From assembly GCF_014596525.1 (NCBI RefSeq), contig NZ_MSJP01000031.1, positions 1-64,000 of the forward strand: a DNA stretch of 64,000 bases. The letters are read 5' to 3'. Shown piece after piece: positions 35,906 to 44,576 of the stretch. The DNA is from Streptomyces sp. CBMA291 (GTDB lineage Bacteria; Actinomycetota; Actinomycetes; Streptomycetales; Streptomycetaceae). Position numbers and translations under genes: made by a program. How positions within the stretch are numbered: the stretch's first letter is position 1; the number at the start of each line of letters is the position of its first letter. Below the pieces are notes generated by a model. The model was not told where the DNA came from, searched no databases, and worked only from the letters and a program-made list of their open reading frames with translations.

Positions 35906-36790
35906 ATGGCGATCAGCGCACTGCCCGACTCCCGTACCGAGCCGGACGGTTCGGCCGTCCTGCGGGTCCTCTCCTACAACGTCCGCTCGCTCCGTGACGA
36001 CGAGGACGCCCTCGCCCGGATCGTCCGCGCCTGCGCGCCCGATCTGGTCTTCGTCCAGGAGGCCCCGCGCTTCTTCCGCTGGCGCAAGCACGCCGCCCGG
36101 CTCGCCGCCAAGAGCGGCCTCGTCGTCCTGGGCGGCGGCGCGACGGCCGCGGGGCCGCTGCTGCTCTGCTCGCTGCGGGCCACCGTGGAGCACACCGAGG
36201 ACGTCCTGCTTCCGCTCACCCCGGGACTGCACCGCCGGGGTCTGGCCACCGCCGTCGTCCGCTTCGCGGGCGCCCGGCTCGGGCTGGTCGGCTGCCATCT
36301 GGGCCTGCGGAAGGAGGAGCGGTACGCGCAGGCGGGCCTGGTCCTGGACCGGGTCGCCGCGCTGGGGACCCCGTACGTCCTGGTCGGCGGGGACTTCAAC
36401 GAGCGGCCCGAGGGTCCCGCCTTCCGGCGGCTGACCGCCGGTCTCCAGGACGGCTGGGAGGCCGCTCCCTGGGGCGGCGAGCACACCTGGACCCCGGCCG
36501 ACCCGCACCAGCGGATCGACGCGATCCTGGCCACCCCGGGCGTCGAGTTCCTCGGCTGCGGGGTCCCGCAGGACCTTCCCCCGGCCGACCTCCGGGCCGC
36601 CACCGACCACCTGCCGGTCCTGGCGGCGGTCCGGATCCCGGCGACGACGACCGCGACGACCGCCGCCACTTCGGCGACGACCACCGTCACCCCGGCCACC
36701 GTCACCCCGGCCGCCGTCACTCCGGCGACGGCCACCGTCACCCCGCCCACGGCCGCTCAGCCGGCGGCCGTCACCCCGCCGGAGGGCTGA
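35906..36790 (+). CDS. Endonuclease/exonuclease/phosphatase family protein
   Basis: 294 residues from ATG 35906. Motifs of the DNase I-like fold: LSYNVRSL (about 24), FVQEAP (Glu metal ligand, about 54), VGGDFNERP (about 165), HQRIDAILA (about 205) and ATDHLPVLA (catalytic His, about 235). It lacks a signal peptide. The last about 50 residues are a Thr/Pro/Ala/Val tail of near-repeats (VTPATVTPAAVTPATATV) that looks like recent repeat expansion. TACGTT 7 nt before the ATG suggests a leaderless mRNA. Substrate unknown. Confidence 0.85.
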   Translation: MAISALPDSRTEPDGSAVLRVLSYNVRSLRDDEDALARIVRACAPDLVFVQEAPRFFRWRKHAARLAAKSGLVVLGGGATAAGPLLLCSLRATVEHTEDVLLPLTPGLHRRGLATAVVRFAGARLGLVGCHLGLRKEERYAQAGLVLDRVAALGTPYVLVGGDFNERPEGPAFRRLTAGLQDGWEAAPWGGEHTWTPADPHQRIDAILATPGVEFLGCGVPQDLPPADLRAATDHLPVLAAVRIPATTTATTAATSATTTVTPATVTPAAVTPATATVTPPTAAQPAAVTPPEG

Positions 36791-36841
36791 TCCGACCGCC
36801 ACCGGCCCCCGTCCGGCGCGCCCCGCCCCGGACCTCGGCCG

Positions 36842-37501
36842 CTACACCACCGCCCCGCGCCCCGGGTCGCCGAACCCGTCGTCGTCCTCGTCGTCGTGCT
36901 TCATGCGGCCCACGAGCGTCGCGAAGCCGCCCAGGAAGCCGCCGATGCACAGGGTCGTCAGCCACCACGTCATCTCCCACTGGAAGAGGACCGCGACCAG
37001 CATCAGGATCGGACCGCCGACCACCGCGAGCCAGGCGAACCTGGTCGTCACGTCCGCGTCCGGCAGCGGCGGCGGCTCCGGCGGGACGAAGTGCCCCTCG
37101 TCGCCGCCGTCCGGCTCGGCGGGGGAGTAGTCGCGCGGTCCCGCGGCAGGCCGGACCCCCGGTGCGAACACGACGGAGCTGCCGAGCGCCGGACGCTCAG
37201 GCCCCGGCTCCTCGTCGGGCTCCTGCTCCTCCTCCTTCGGCGTCCCCGCCGCCGGGCGCGGCTTCCACACCACGCCCTTCCCCCCGTCCGGCCCCGGGCG
37301 GGCGTCCGGCGCGGGGTCCGCGTCCGTCTCCGCCGTCTCCTCCCCGGGCTCCGGCAGGGCCAGGTTCTCGACCGGCCGGAACGGCTTCGCGCCCGGCGGG
37401 TCCGCGGGCTCCTCGCCGTACCCGGCGACGATCGCGGCCCACGCCGCTTCCTCGTCGATGGGCTGCGGCTCCCGCTCGCCGCCGTCCTGCTGCTCAGCCA
37501 C
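36842..37501 (-). CDS. Hypothetical membrane protein with acidic Pro-rich N-terminus
   Basis: 219 residues from GTG 37501. Residues 1-145 are acidic and proline-rich, without predicted fold. Two helices follow (FAWLAVVGGPILMLVAVLF and WWLTTLCIGGFLGGFATLV), then a Asp-rich tail (KHDDEDDDGFGD). No known domain is recognised. It overlaps the end of the alpha/beta hydrolase gene by 8 nt and is translationally coupled to it. Confidence 0.8.
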   Translation of the reverse strand: MAEQQDGGEREPQPIDEEAAWAAIVAGYGEEPADPPGAKPFRPVENLALPEPGEETAETDADPAPDARPGPDGGKGVVWKPRPAAGTPKEEEQEPDEEPGPERPALGSSVVFAPGVRPAAGPRDYSPAEPDGGDEGHFVPPEPPPLPDADVTTRFAWLAVVGGPILMLVAVLFQWEMTWWLTTLCIGGFLGGFATLVGRMKHDDEDDDGFGDPGRGAVV

Positions 37502-38276
37502 CGCTCCTGCTCCCCTTCTCGTCGACCAGCACAGGGGCGAGACGCTCGACGAAGGCCAGGCTCTCGTCGAAGATCCGCTCCGCGTCATGGTCCAACGTCG
37601 CGACGTGGTAGCTGTGTTCCAGCAGAACCTCACGGACATCGGTCGAGGAGATCCGGGACAGGATCCGGGCCGAGTCGGCCGGTGGCACGACATGGTCCTG
37701 GGGGCTGTGCAGCAGCAGCACCGGCTGGGTCACCTGGGGCAGCTCGCCGTCGACGAGCCGGAAGAACTCCCGCAGCGAGTACGCCGCGTGCAGCGGCACC
37801 CGGTCGTAGCCGGTCTCGGCCACGCCCTCCTTGGCGATGTCGCTGGAGATGCCCTGGGTGGAGGCCATCAGATGGCGCGCGACCGGCAGCGCGTGGGCGG
37901 CCGGACCGTGCACCTTGTTGCCCGGGTTGACCAGCACGATGCCCCGCACGGCGTCCCCGTGCCGGGCGGCGAGCCGCAGGGTCAGCGCCCCGCCCATGGA
38001 GAGACCGAAGACGAAGACGCTGGTGCACCGCTCCCGCAGCTCGCGCAGCGCCCGGTCCACCTCCGCGTACCAGTCGTGCCAGGTGGTGAGCTGCATGTCC
38101 TGCCAGCGGGTGCCGTGGCCGGGCAGCAGCGGCAGCGAGACGGTCAGCCCGCGCGCGGCCAGGTAGTCGGCCCATGGGCGCATCGACTGGGGGGAACCGG
38201 TGAATCCGTGACAGAGAAGGACACCGACCTCGCCGCCCTCGTGGCGGTAGGGCTCGGCTCCGGGGAGGACCGGCAC
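37494..38276 (-). CDS. Alpha/beta hydrolase (carboxylesterase / monoglyceride lipase type)
   Basis: 260 residues from GTG 38276 with AGGAG 7 nt upstream. Oxyanion motif LLCHGFTGSP near 22, nucleophile elbow GLSMGGAL (Ser near 95), Asp in SPQDHVVPP near 205 and His in LEHSYHVATLD near 235. The Est30/thermostable carboxylesterase group has this layout. Likely hydrolyses short- to medium-chain esters or monoacylglycerols. It is divergent from the acyltransferase gene, so both may act on membrane lipids. Confidence 0.9.
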   Translation of the reverse strand: MPVLPGAEPYRHEGGEVGVLLCHGFTGSPQSMRPWADYLAARGLTVSLPLLPGHGTRWQDMQLTTWHDWYAEVDRALRELRERCTSVFVFGLSMGGALTLRLAARHGDAVRGIVLVNPGNKVHGPAAHALPVARHLMASTQGISSDIAKEGVAETGYDRVPLHAAYSLREFFRLVDGELPQVTQPVLLLHSPQDHVVPPADSARILSRISSTDVREVLLEHSYHVATLDHDAERIFDESLAFVERLAPVLVDEKGSRSGG

Positions 38277-38439
38277 CGGGAATCTCCTGTTCGTTCGACT
38301 TCGGGTGCGCCGAAGCGACGGAATACGGGGAAGAACCTTCACGGTACGCGACCGGACCGACACCGACCAGGGCCGTAGCGGGGGGCGTGCGCCGGTACGG
38401 GATAAAGTCGACGTGACGGCACACGGAAGGCTTGGCGAG

Positions 38440-39186
38440 TTGATCTACGGCGCGATGAAGTTCTCCCTCGGAGGGTCACTGAAGCTTGCCTTCAGGCCCT
38501 GGGTGGAGGGGATCGAGAACATTCCCGCCGACGGTCCGGCGATCCTGGCGAGCAACCACCTGTCGTTCTCCGACTCCTTCTTCCTGCCCGCGGTCCTGGA
38601 CCGCAAGGTCACCTTCATCGCCAAGGCGGAGTACTTCACCTCGCCGGGTGTGAAGGGCAAGCTCACCGCCGCCTTCTTCAAGGGCGTCGGCCAGCTCCCG
38701 GTGGACCGCTCGGGCGCCCGGGGCGCGGGCGAGGCGGCCATCAAGGCGGGCATCGAGGTCATCGAGCAGGGCGGGCTCTTCGGGATCTACCCCGAGGGCA
38801 CCCGCTCGCCCGACGGGCGCCTCTACCGGGGCAAGCCCGGCGGTCTGGCCAGGGTGGCGCTGGCCACCGGCGCCCCGGTGATCCCGATCGCCATGATCGA
38901 CACCGAGAAGATCCAGCCGCCCGGCAAGGTCCTGCCCAAGCTGATGCGGCCGGGCATCCGGATCGGCAAGCCGCTGGACTTCACCCGCTACCAGGGCATG
39001 GAGGGGGACCGTTTCATCCTCCGCTCGGTGACCGACGAGGTCATGTACGAGATCATGAAGCTCTCCGGGCAGGAGTACGTCGACATCTACGCGACCGCCG
39101 CCAAGCGGCAGATCGCGGATGCGGAGAAGGCCGCCAAGGAAGCCGTGAAGGCCGAGATCGCGGCCAGGGAAGAGTCCGGCGCGTAG
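38440..39186 (+). CDS. 1-acyl-sn-glycerol-3-phosphate acyltransferase family protein (PlsC-like)
   Basis: 248 residues from TTG 38440, chosen because GGAAGG lies 9 nt upstream; ATG 38455 in the same frame is the alternative. Acyltransferase block I NHLSFSDSF (about 44), block II around PVDRSGARG, block III YPEGTRSPDGRLYRGKPG (about 125) and block IV VIPIAMID. It should acylate a lysophospholipid or related acceptor at the membrane. Rv2182c is the homologue in the mycobacterial block. The C-terminus is a charged Ala/Lys/Glu helix. Confidence 0.88.
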   Translation: MIYGAMKFSLGGSLKLAFRPWVEGIENIPADGPAILASNHLSFSDSFFLPAVLDRKVTFIAKAEYFTSPGVKGKLTAAFFKGVGQLPVDRSGARGAGEAAIKAGIEVIEQGGLFGIYPEGTRSPDGRLYRGKPGGLARVALATGAPVIPIAMIDTEKIQPPGKVLPKLMRPGIRIGKPLDFTRYQGMEGDRFILRSVTDEVMYEIMKLSGQEYVDIYATAAKRQIADAEKAAKEAVKAEIAAREESGA

Positions 39187-39222
39187 TCGGCGCCCCGCCG
39201 GGGGCGTCCGGGGGTGGGGGAG

Positions 39223-40527
39223 ATGGCCAGGCGCGAGCGTGTCGTGCGCATGTCGGTCGAGCAGCCGCTGTGGCGGGCGCTGACCGGCTACCGCGTCCTG
39301 ACCATGGTCTACGCGGTACTGCTCTTCGCCTTCGGCCGTGAGCGCTACGAGCGCCCCTGGATCGCCGTCTGCTATCTGTCGGTGCTCTGTGTCTGGACGC
39401 TCGCCACCCTCCCCAGGGTCTCCGGCGCGGCCCGCTGCACCAAGCGCTTCCTCGGCGCGGACCTCGCCGTCGCCCTCGGCGGCATCCTCCTCACCCCGCT
39501 CGCCGACGCCCAGGCCCAGTCGGTCGACGGCCCCACCCTGCCCTCGATATGGACCGCGGGCGCCGTCCTCGCGTACGCCATCAAGGGCGGCTGGCGCTGG
39601 GCCGGAGCCGCCTCCTCCCTCGTCGCCGTCGCCAACGTCGTCGAGCGCGGCCACCCCAGCCGGGACACCCTCCACAACATCCTGCTGGTCTGGATCGCCT
39701 CCATCGCCATCGGATACGTCGTCGAGGTCGCCCGCGCCTCCGAGCGCACCCTGGCCCGTGCCCTGGAGATCGAGGCCGCCACCCGGGAGCGGGAGCGGCT
39801 CGCCCGGGACATCCACGACAGCGTCCTCCAGGTCCTCGCCATGGTGCAGCGGCGCGGCACCGCCCTCGGCGGCGAGGCGGCGGAGCTGGGCCGGATGGCG
39901 GGCGAGCAGGAGGTGGCCCTGCGCACCCTCGTCGCGGGCGGCCACACCCGGGCCGCCCGGCTCTCCGAGGACGCCTCCGAGGGAGCCGTCGTCCGGATCG
40001 TGGAGGACGGCCTCCCGGCGGACGCGTCGGACGCGGAGGACCCGGCATACGCGGCCTACACGGTGTACGCGAGGGGTGTGAGGGGCGCGGGTGGCGCAGG
40101 GGGCGCGGGGGACGACGGGGGCGCCCCCGTCGACCTGCGGCTGCTGCTCGCTCCGCGCGCCGGGGCCCGGGTCACCCTCTCCGATCCGGGGGCGCCGGTG
40201 CTCCTTCCGCCGTCCGCCGCCCGGGAACTGGCCGCCGCCGTGGGCGCCGCCCTGGACAACGTACGGGCGCACGCCGGAGCGGACGCGCGGGCCTGGATCC
40301 TCGTCGAGGACTGGCCGGAGGAGGTCGTCGTGACCGTACGGGACGACGGGCCCGGCATCCCCGAAGGGCGGCTCGCGCAGGCCGAGGGGGAGGGGCGGAT
40401 GGGCGTCGCCCTCTCCATCCGGGGGAGACTGCGGGATCTGGGCGGCACGGCCGAACTGATCTCGGTCCCGGGCCAGGGCACGGAAGTCGAGTTGAAGGTC
40501 CCCCGGGGGAAGGCAGGGAAGAAGTGA
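39223..40527 (+). CDS. macS: Two-component sensor histidine kinase, MacS type
   Basis: 434 residues from ATG 39223 (GTG 39214 is possible). Residues about 20-165 hold five to six membrane helices with very short loops. The dimerisation and phospho-acceptor motif is ERLARDIHDSVLQVLAMVQRRG (His near 204), typical of NarL-partner HisKA_3 kinases. The ATPase domain has ALDNVRAHAGA and DDGPGIPEGRL. A Gly/Ala-rich insert (GAGGAGGAGDDGGAP) precedes it. In S. coelicolor the equivalent pair SCO2121/SCO2120 (MacS/MacR) affects morphogenesis and antibiotic production; equivalence is inferred from position. Overlaps macR. Confidence 0.82.
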   Translation: MARRERVVRMSVEQPLWRALTGYRVLTMVYAVLLFAFGRERYERPWIAVCYLSVLCVWTLATLPRVSGAARCTKRFLGADLAVALGGILLTPLADAQAQSVDGPTLPSIWTAGAVLAYAIKGGWRWAGAASSLVAVANVVERGHPSRDTLHNILLVWIASIAIGYVVEVARASERTLARALEIEAATRERERLARDIHDSVLQVLAMVQRRGTALGGEAAELGRMAGEQEVALRTLVAGGHTRAARLSEDASEGAVVRIVEDGLPADASDAEDPAYAAYTVYARGVRGAGGAGGAGDDGGAPVDLRLLLAPRAGARVTLSDPGAPVLLPPSAARELAAAVGAALDNVRAHAGADARAWILVEDWPEEVVVTVRDDGPGIPEGRLAQAEGEGRMGVALSIRGRLRDLGGTAELISVPGQGTEVELKVPRGKAGKK

Positions 40528-41195
40528 GCGAGCAGCCGATCAAGGTGATGGTGGTCGACGACCATCCGATGTGGCGGGACGCGGTCGCCCGCGATCTGGC
40601 GGAGGCGGGCTTCGACGTCGTCGCCACGGCGGGCGACGGCGAGCAGGCCGTGCGCCGGGCCCTGGCGGCCGGGCCCGAGGTCCTGGTCCTGGATCTGAAC
40701 CTGCCGGTGAAGCCGGGCGTCCAGGTCTGCAAGGAGCTGGTCGGCGCCGGTACGGGCCCCCGGGTCCTCGTCCTCTCGGCGAGCGGCGAGCACGCCGACG
40801 TCCTGGAGGCGGTCAAGTCGGGCGCCACCGGCTACCTCCTGAAGTCGGCGAGCACGGAGGAGCTGATCGACGCGGTGCGCCGGACGGCGGCGGGCGATCC
40901 GGTCTTCACCCCGGGGCTTGCCGGGCTCGTCCTCGGCGAGTACCGCAGGCTGGCCTCCGAGCCCGCTCCGGCGTCCGGCGCCGACGAGCCGAAGGCGCCC
41001 CGGCTGACCGACCGCGAGACGGAGGTCCTGCGGCTCGTCGCCAAGGGCCTCGGCTACAAGCAGATCGCGGAGCGCCTGGTGATCTCGCACCGCACCGTCC
41101 AGAACCACGTGCAGAACACCCTCGGCAAGCTCCAGCTGCACAACCGGGTGGAACTCGTCCGGTACGCCATCGAGCGCGGTCTCGACGAAGCCTGA
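40524..41195 (+). CDS. macR: NarL/FixJ-family response regulator, MacR type
   Basis: 223 residues from GTG 40524, overlapping the kinase stop (GTGA). Receiver domain: acidic pair VVDDHPMWR (residues 10-12), phospho-Asp in LVLDLNLPV near 55, Ser in VLSASGEH, Lys in YLLKSAS near 107. The LuxR-type helix-turn-helix (about 155-215) has TDRETEVLRLVAKGLGYKQI and ISHRTVQNHV. DNA-binding transcription regulator paired with the kinase just upstream. Confidence 0.9.
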   Translation: MSEQPIKVMVVDDHPMWRDAVARDLAEAGFDVVATAGDGEQAVRRALAAGPEVLVLDLNLPVKPGVQVCKELVGAGTGPRVLVLSASGEHADVLEAVKSGATGYLLKSASTEELIDAVRRTAAGDPVFTPGLAGLVLGEYRRLASEPAPASGADEPKAPRLTDRETEVLRLVAKGLGYKQIAERLVISHRTVQNHVQNTLGKLQLHNRVELVRYAIERGLDEA

Positions 41196-41294
41196 GGTCC
41201 GGGGCGGTACCCGGGCGGGCGGCGCGGCAGGCGGACGCGCCGCTCATGGGTGATGATCGGCCTGTACGACCATCTTCGGCCTGAGGGGAAGCTC

Positions 41295-42296
41295 GTGGAA
41301 ATCCTGGCATTCGGCGTGCAGGCGGACGAGAGGCCCCTGATCGAGAAGGCCTTCGAGGGACACCACGAGGTGCGCTGCCTCGACGTCTTCCTCAGCGAGG
41401 ACACCGCCCCCATCGCGGCCGGCTACGAGGTCATCTCCACCAGCGTCAACGCGAGCCTGGACAACCGGGTGCTCCAGACCCTCGCCGCGGGCGGCACCCA
41501 GATGATCGCCCAGCGCTCCACGGGCTTCAACAACATCGATCTGGAGGTCGCCGAGCGGCTCGGCTTCACCGTCGCCCGGGTCTCGTACTACTCGCCGTAC
41601 TCGGTCGCCGAGTTCGCCTGGACCCTCGCGACCGCCGTCAACCGGCGGATCGTCCGCGCCTCCAACCGGACCCGCGACTTCGATTTCCGGCTCGACGGGC
41701 TGATGGGCCGCGACCTGCGGGGCCGTACCGTCGGCGTCCTCGGCACCGGCAAGATCGGCGAGGCGTTCACCCGGATCGCCCACGGCTTCGGGATGAACCT
41801 CCTCGGCTGGGACGTCGCCGAGAACCCCGCCTGCGTCGAACTCGGCATGCGGTACGTGGAGAAGGAGCGGCTCTTCGCCGAGGCCGACCTGGTCAGCCTG
41901 CATGTGCCGTTGCTGCCGTCCACTCATCACATCATCGACGCCGGGGCCCTCAAGTCCATGAAGGACGACGTCATCCTGGTCAACTCCAGCCGGGGCGGGC
42001 TCGTCGACACCGAGGCCCTCGTCGCCGAACTGCGGGCCGGGCGCTTCACCGGTGTCGGGCTCGACGTGTACGAGGCGGAGGCGGGGCTCTTCTTCCTCGA
42101 CAAGTCCCTCGAAGTCGTCGAGGACGACACCCTGGCCCGGCTCGTCACCTTCCCGAACGTGGTGGTCACCTCCCACCAGGCCTACTACACGGTCGACGCG
42201 GTGGGCCAGATCATCGACACCACCGTGCGCAACGTCCTCGACTACACGGCGGGCCGACGCGGCGAGAACGTCCTGGTGCCCCGGATCAACCCCTGA
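41295..42296 (+). CDS. D-2-hydroxyacid dehydrogenase (D-lactate dehydrogenase-like)
   Basis: 333 residues from GTG 41295, which has GAGGGGAAG just upstream; the ATG at 41250 has no ribosome site. Catalytic Arg region QRSTGFNNIDLE near 80, NAD-binding GVLGTGKIGEAFTRIA near 150, GLDVYEAEAG with the catalytic Glu near 260, and the acid His in TSHQAYYT near 296. Closest family is fermentative LdhA-type D-lactate dehydrogenase: pyruvate + NADH to D-lactate. The link with MacRS upstream is only positional. Confidence 0.88.
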   Translation: MEILAFGVQADERPLIEKAFEGHHEVRCLDVFLSEDTAPIAAGYEVISTSVNASLDNRVLQTLAAGGTQMIAQRSTGFNNIDLEVAERLGFTVARVSYYSPYSVAEFAWTLATAVNRRIVRASNRTRDFDFRLDGLMGRDLRGRTVGVLGTGKIGEAFTRIAHGFGMNLLGWDVAENPACVELGMRYVEKERLFAEADLVSLHVPLLPSTHHIIDAGALKSMKDDVILVNSSRGGLVDTEALVAELRAGRFTGVGLDVYEAEAGLFFLDKSLEVVEDDTLARLVTFPNVVVTSHQAYYTVDAVGQIIDTTVRNVLDYTAGRRGENVLVPRINP

Positions 42297-42303
42297 CACC
42301 ACC

Positions 42304-42388
42304 GCCGGAAGCCGGAAGCCGGAAGCCGGAAGCCATACGCCAGGAACCGTGCGCCGGAAGCCGTGCGCCGGAAGCCGTGCGCCGGAAG
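42304..42388. repeat. Short perfect tandem repeats
   Basis: Four copies of GCCGGAA (42304-42331) and three exact copies of the 14-mer CCGTGCGCCGGAAG (42347-42388) between the convergent dehydrogenase and trpE(G) genes. The second unit contains the first. Confidence 0.85.
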
Positions 42389-42443
42389 CCGGGTCCGGCC
42401 CCCGCCGCCCACCCGGGGAGCGAGGACCGGACCAGCCGGTCTC

Positions 42444-44330
42444 TCAGACCAGCACCCCCGCCAGGAGCGAGGCCGTCAGGGCCGCGCCCTCCGTGGACAG
42501 GACCGACTCGGGGTGGAACTGCACCCCCGCGAAGCCCGGCCCGCGCAGCGCGTGCACCTCGCCGGTTGCCGCGTCCCGGCTCACCTCGATCCGGTGCAGC
42601 GCCAGCTCGGTCGCCGTCCGGTCGTCGCAGCGGGCCGTGAAGCTGTTGTAGAAGCCGACGGTCCGCTCCTGCCCGAAGAGGTCGATCCGCAGCTGCGCGC
42701 CCTGGAACGGGACCCGCTTGCGGACGATCTCCAGGCCCAGCTCGGCGGCGATCAGCTCGTGCCCCAGGCAGACCCCGAGCAGCCCGTGCCGGTGGCCCCC
42801 GACCAGCTCGGCCGTCAGCCCGCGCAGCAGCCGCATCTTCGGGTCGGCGGAGTCCGAGGGGTTGCCGGGGCCGGGTCCCAGGATCACGGGGCCCTCGTGG
42901 GCGAGGGCCAGTTCGCGCAGCCCCGGCTCGTCGTAGCGGAGCACCGACACGTCGAGGCCCGAGGAGCGCAGGACGTGCGCCAGCATCGCGGTGAAGGTGT
43001 CCTCGGCGTCGATCACCAGGGCGTGCCCGGACAGCTCGGCCGACCGGTCCTGCATCCGCAGCCAGAACGGCGCCAGGTCCGCCCGGCGCGCGTCCAGGGC
43101 GGCCCGGACCCGGGGGTCGTCGGCGAGCAGGGCGGGCGGGAGCGCCGGGTCCGCCGCCGGACGCCCTTCGCGGACCCCGAGGGCGGCCAGCACCCCGGCG
43201 GCCTTGGCGTGGGTCTCGGCGACCTCGGCCGCCGGGTCGGAGTGCCGGACGAGGGTGGCGCCGACGGGGACCCGCAGCCGTCCGTCGGCAGCGATGTCCG
43301 CCGTACGGATCAGGATGGGGGAGTCCAGGGTCTGGGCGCCGCCCGCGTCGGTGCCGAGCAGGGCGAGGGCGCCCGCGTAGTAGCCGCGCGCGATGCCGTC
43401 GGGGCCGAGGGGTTCGTGCCGCTCGATGACCCGGCAGGCGTTCTGCACGGGCGAGCCGGTGACGGTGGCCGCGAACATGGTCTCCCGCAGCACCTCCCGC
43501 ACGTCGAGGGAGGAGCGGCCCCGCAACTCGTACTCGGTGTGCGCGAGATGGGCCATCTCCTTCAGACGCGGGCCGATCACCACCCCGCCCATGTCGCCGA
43601 CCGTGCACATCATCTTCAGTTCCTCGTCGACGACCATCGACAGCTCCTCGGTCTCCTTGCGGTCGGCGAGGAAGGCGAGCAGGTCGTCGGCGGTGGGGGC
43701 GGCTTCCGCCGGGTAGCGGTAGGTGCCGCTGATGGGGTTCATCACGACCGTGCCGCCCGACATGCGCACATGGACCTCGGGGCTGGCCCCGACCAGGGTC
43801 CGCTCCCCGGTGTGCACGACGAAGGTCCAGTACGCGCCCCGCTCGCCGGTCAGCAGCCGCCGGAACAGGGCGAGCGCGTCGGCGCGGCCGAAGCCCGGGA
43901 TCTCGCCCCGGTAGGTGCGCCGGATGACGAAGTTGGCGCCCTCGCCCGAGCCGATCTCCTCGTCGATGACCCGGCGCACGGTCCCGGCGTACTCCTCGTC
44001 CGAGACGTCGAAGCCGCCTCCTTCGACGCGGACCTCGTGCGCCGGGAGCTGCTCCAGGGCGTCGGCGAGCGTCAGTTCGGCCGTCTCGTCGGCGACGAGG
44101 CAGGCGAGCGGGGTGCCGTCGTCGCGGACGTCGAAGCCGCGCTCCCTGATCTGCCGGAAGGGCACGAGGGCGAGCGTCGGCCGGTCGCCCACGGGCAGCT
44201 CGGCGAGGAGACCGGCCTCGTGGACCCGCCCGATCAGCACCTCGACGGTGTCGTGGTCGCGGCCGGGGGTGCGGCGGCGGAGCAGCGCGAAGGGCGGGCA
44301 GGAGTCGTCGAGGAGACGGGAGAGGTCCAT
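42444..44330 (-). CDS. trpE: Anthranilate synthase, fused TrpE-TrpG
   Basis: 628 residues from ATG 44330 with AAGGAACG upstream. The first about 420 residues are the chorismate-utilising TrpE domain (GASPEVHVRMSGGTVVMNPI, EIPGFGRADAL, ATVTGSPVQNACRVIE). The rest is the class I glutamine amidotransferase with the catalytic Cys in LLGVCLGHELIA and His-Glu in VQFHPESVLS. The fused form makes anthranilate from chorismate and glutamine; similar fusions (PhzE type) make 2-amino-2-deoxyisochorismate. The tryptophan leader peptide upstream argues for tryptophan synthesis. Confidence 0.94.
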   Translation of the reverse strand: MDLSRLLDDSCPPFALLRRRTPGRDHDTVEVLIGRVHEAGLLAELPVGDRPTLALVPFRQIRERGFDVRDDGTPLACLVADETAELTLADALEQLPAHEVRVEGGGFDVSDEEYAGTVRRVIDEEIGSGEGANFVIRRTYRGEIPGFGRADALALFRRLLTGERGAYWTFVVHTGERTLVGASPEVHVRMSGGTVVMNPISGTYRYPAEAAPTADDLLAFLADRKETEELSMVVDEELKMMCTVGDMGGVVIGPRLKEMAHLAHTEYELRGRSSLDVREVLRETMFAATVTGSPVQNACRVIERHEPLGPDGIARGYYAGALALLGTDAGGAQTLDSPILIRTADIAADGRLRVPVGATLVRHSDPAAEVAETHAKAAGVLAALGVREGRPAADPALPPALLADDPRVRAALDARRADLAPFWLRMQDRSAELSGHALVIDAEDTFTAMLAHVLRSSGLDVSVLRYDEPGLRELALAHEGPVILGPGPGNPSDSADPKMRLLRGLTAELVGGHRHGLLGVCLGHELIAAELGLEIVRKRVPFQGAQLRIDLFGQERTVGFYNSFTARCDDRTATELALHRIEVSRDAATGEVHALRGPGFAGVQFHPESVLSTEGAALTASLLAGVLV

Positions 44331-44385
44331 GGTCCGTCGTTCCTTCCGTGGGAGTGCGGAGAGGAACGGCCCCGGGTACGAGAAA

Positions 44386-44404
44386 GGCCGCCCCTCGGGC
44401 GGCC
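44386..44404 (-). terminator. trp attenuator terminator
   Basis: GGCCGCCC/GGGCGGCC 8-bp stem with 3-nt loop. On the minus strand it is followed by TTTCT, 25 nt after the trpL stop. This is the classical attenuator position. Confidence 0.8.
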
Positions 44405-44429
44405 TGTGCGTGTGTCGGTGTACGCGCGA

Positions 44430-44486
44430 TCAGTGGGCCGCCGGATGAGCGGTCCACCACCAGTTCTGGTTCAGGGGCGCGAACAT
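44430..44486 (-). CDS. trpL: Tryptophan leader peptide
   Basis: 18 codons from ATG 44486 to TGA, encoding MFAPLNQN-WWW-TAHPAAH, with three consecutive tryptophan codons. It lies 99 nt before trpE(G) and is followed by a terminator hairpin, the layout of attenuation. TACAGT ends 6 nt before the ATG, so the leader transcript probably starts at the ATG. Attenuation by a Trp-rich leader has been described for trpE(G) of Streptomyces venezuelae. Confidence 0.92.
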   Translation of the reverse strand: MFAPLNQNWWWTAHPAAH

Positions 44487-44516
44487 GGCAGCACTGTAAC
44501 CCAGCCGGGGACGGAA

Positions 44517-44559
44517 GCGGGGCCCGTTCCGCACCGTGGACGGTGGGAACGGGCCCCGC
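44517..44559 (-). terminator. Terminator after the amidase gene
   Basis: Stem of 14 bp (44517-44530 with 44546-44559) continued by an inner 6-bp stem after a one-base bulge, 17 nt after the amidase stop. It insulates the trpL promoter. Confidence 0.85.
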
Positions 44560-44576
44560 AGTGGAGCGTGACCAGA

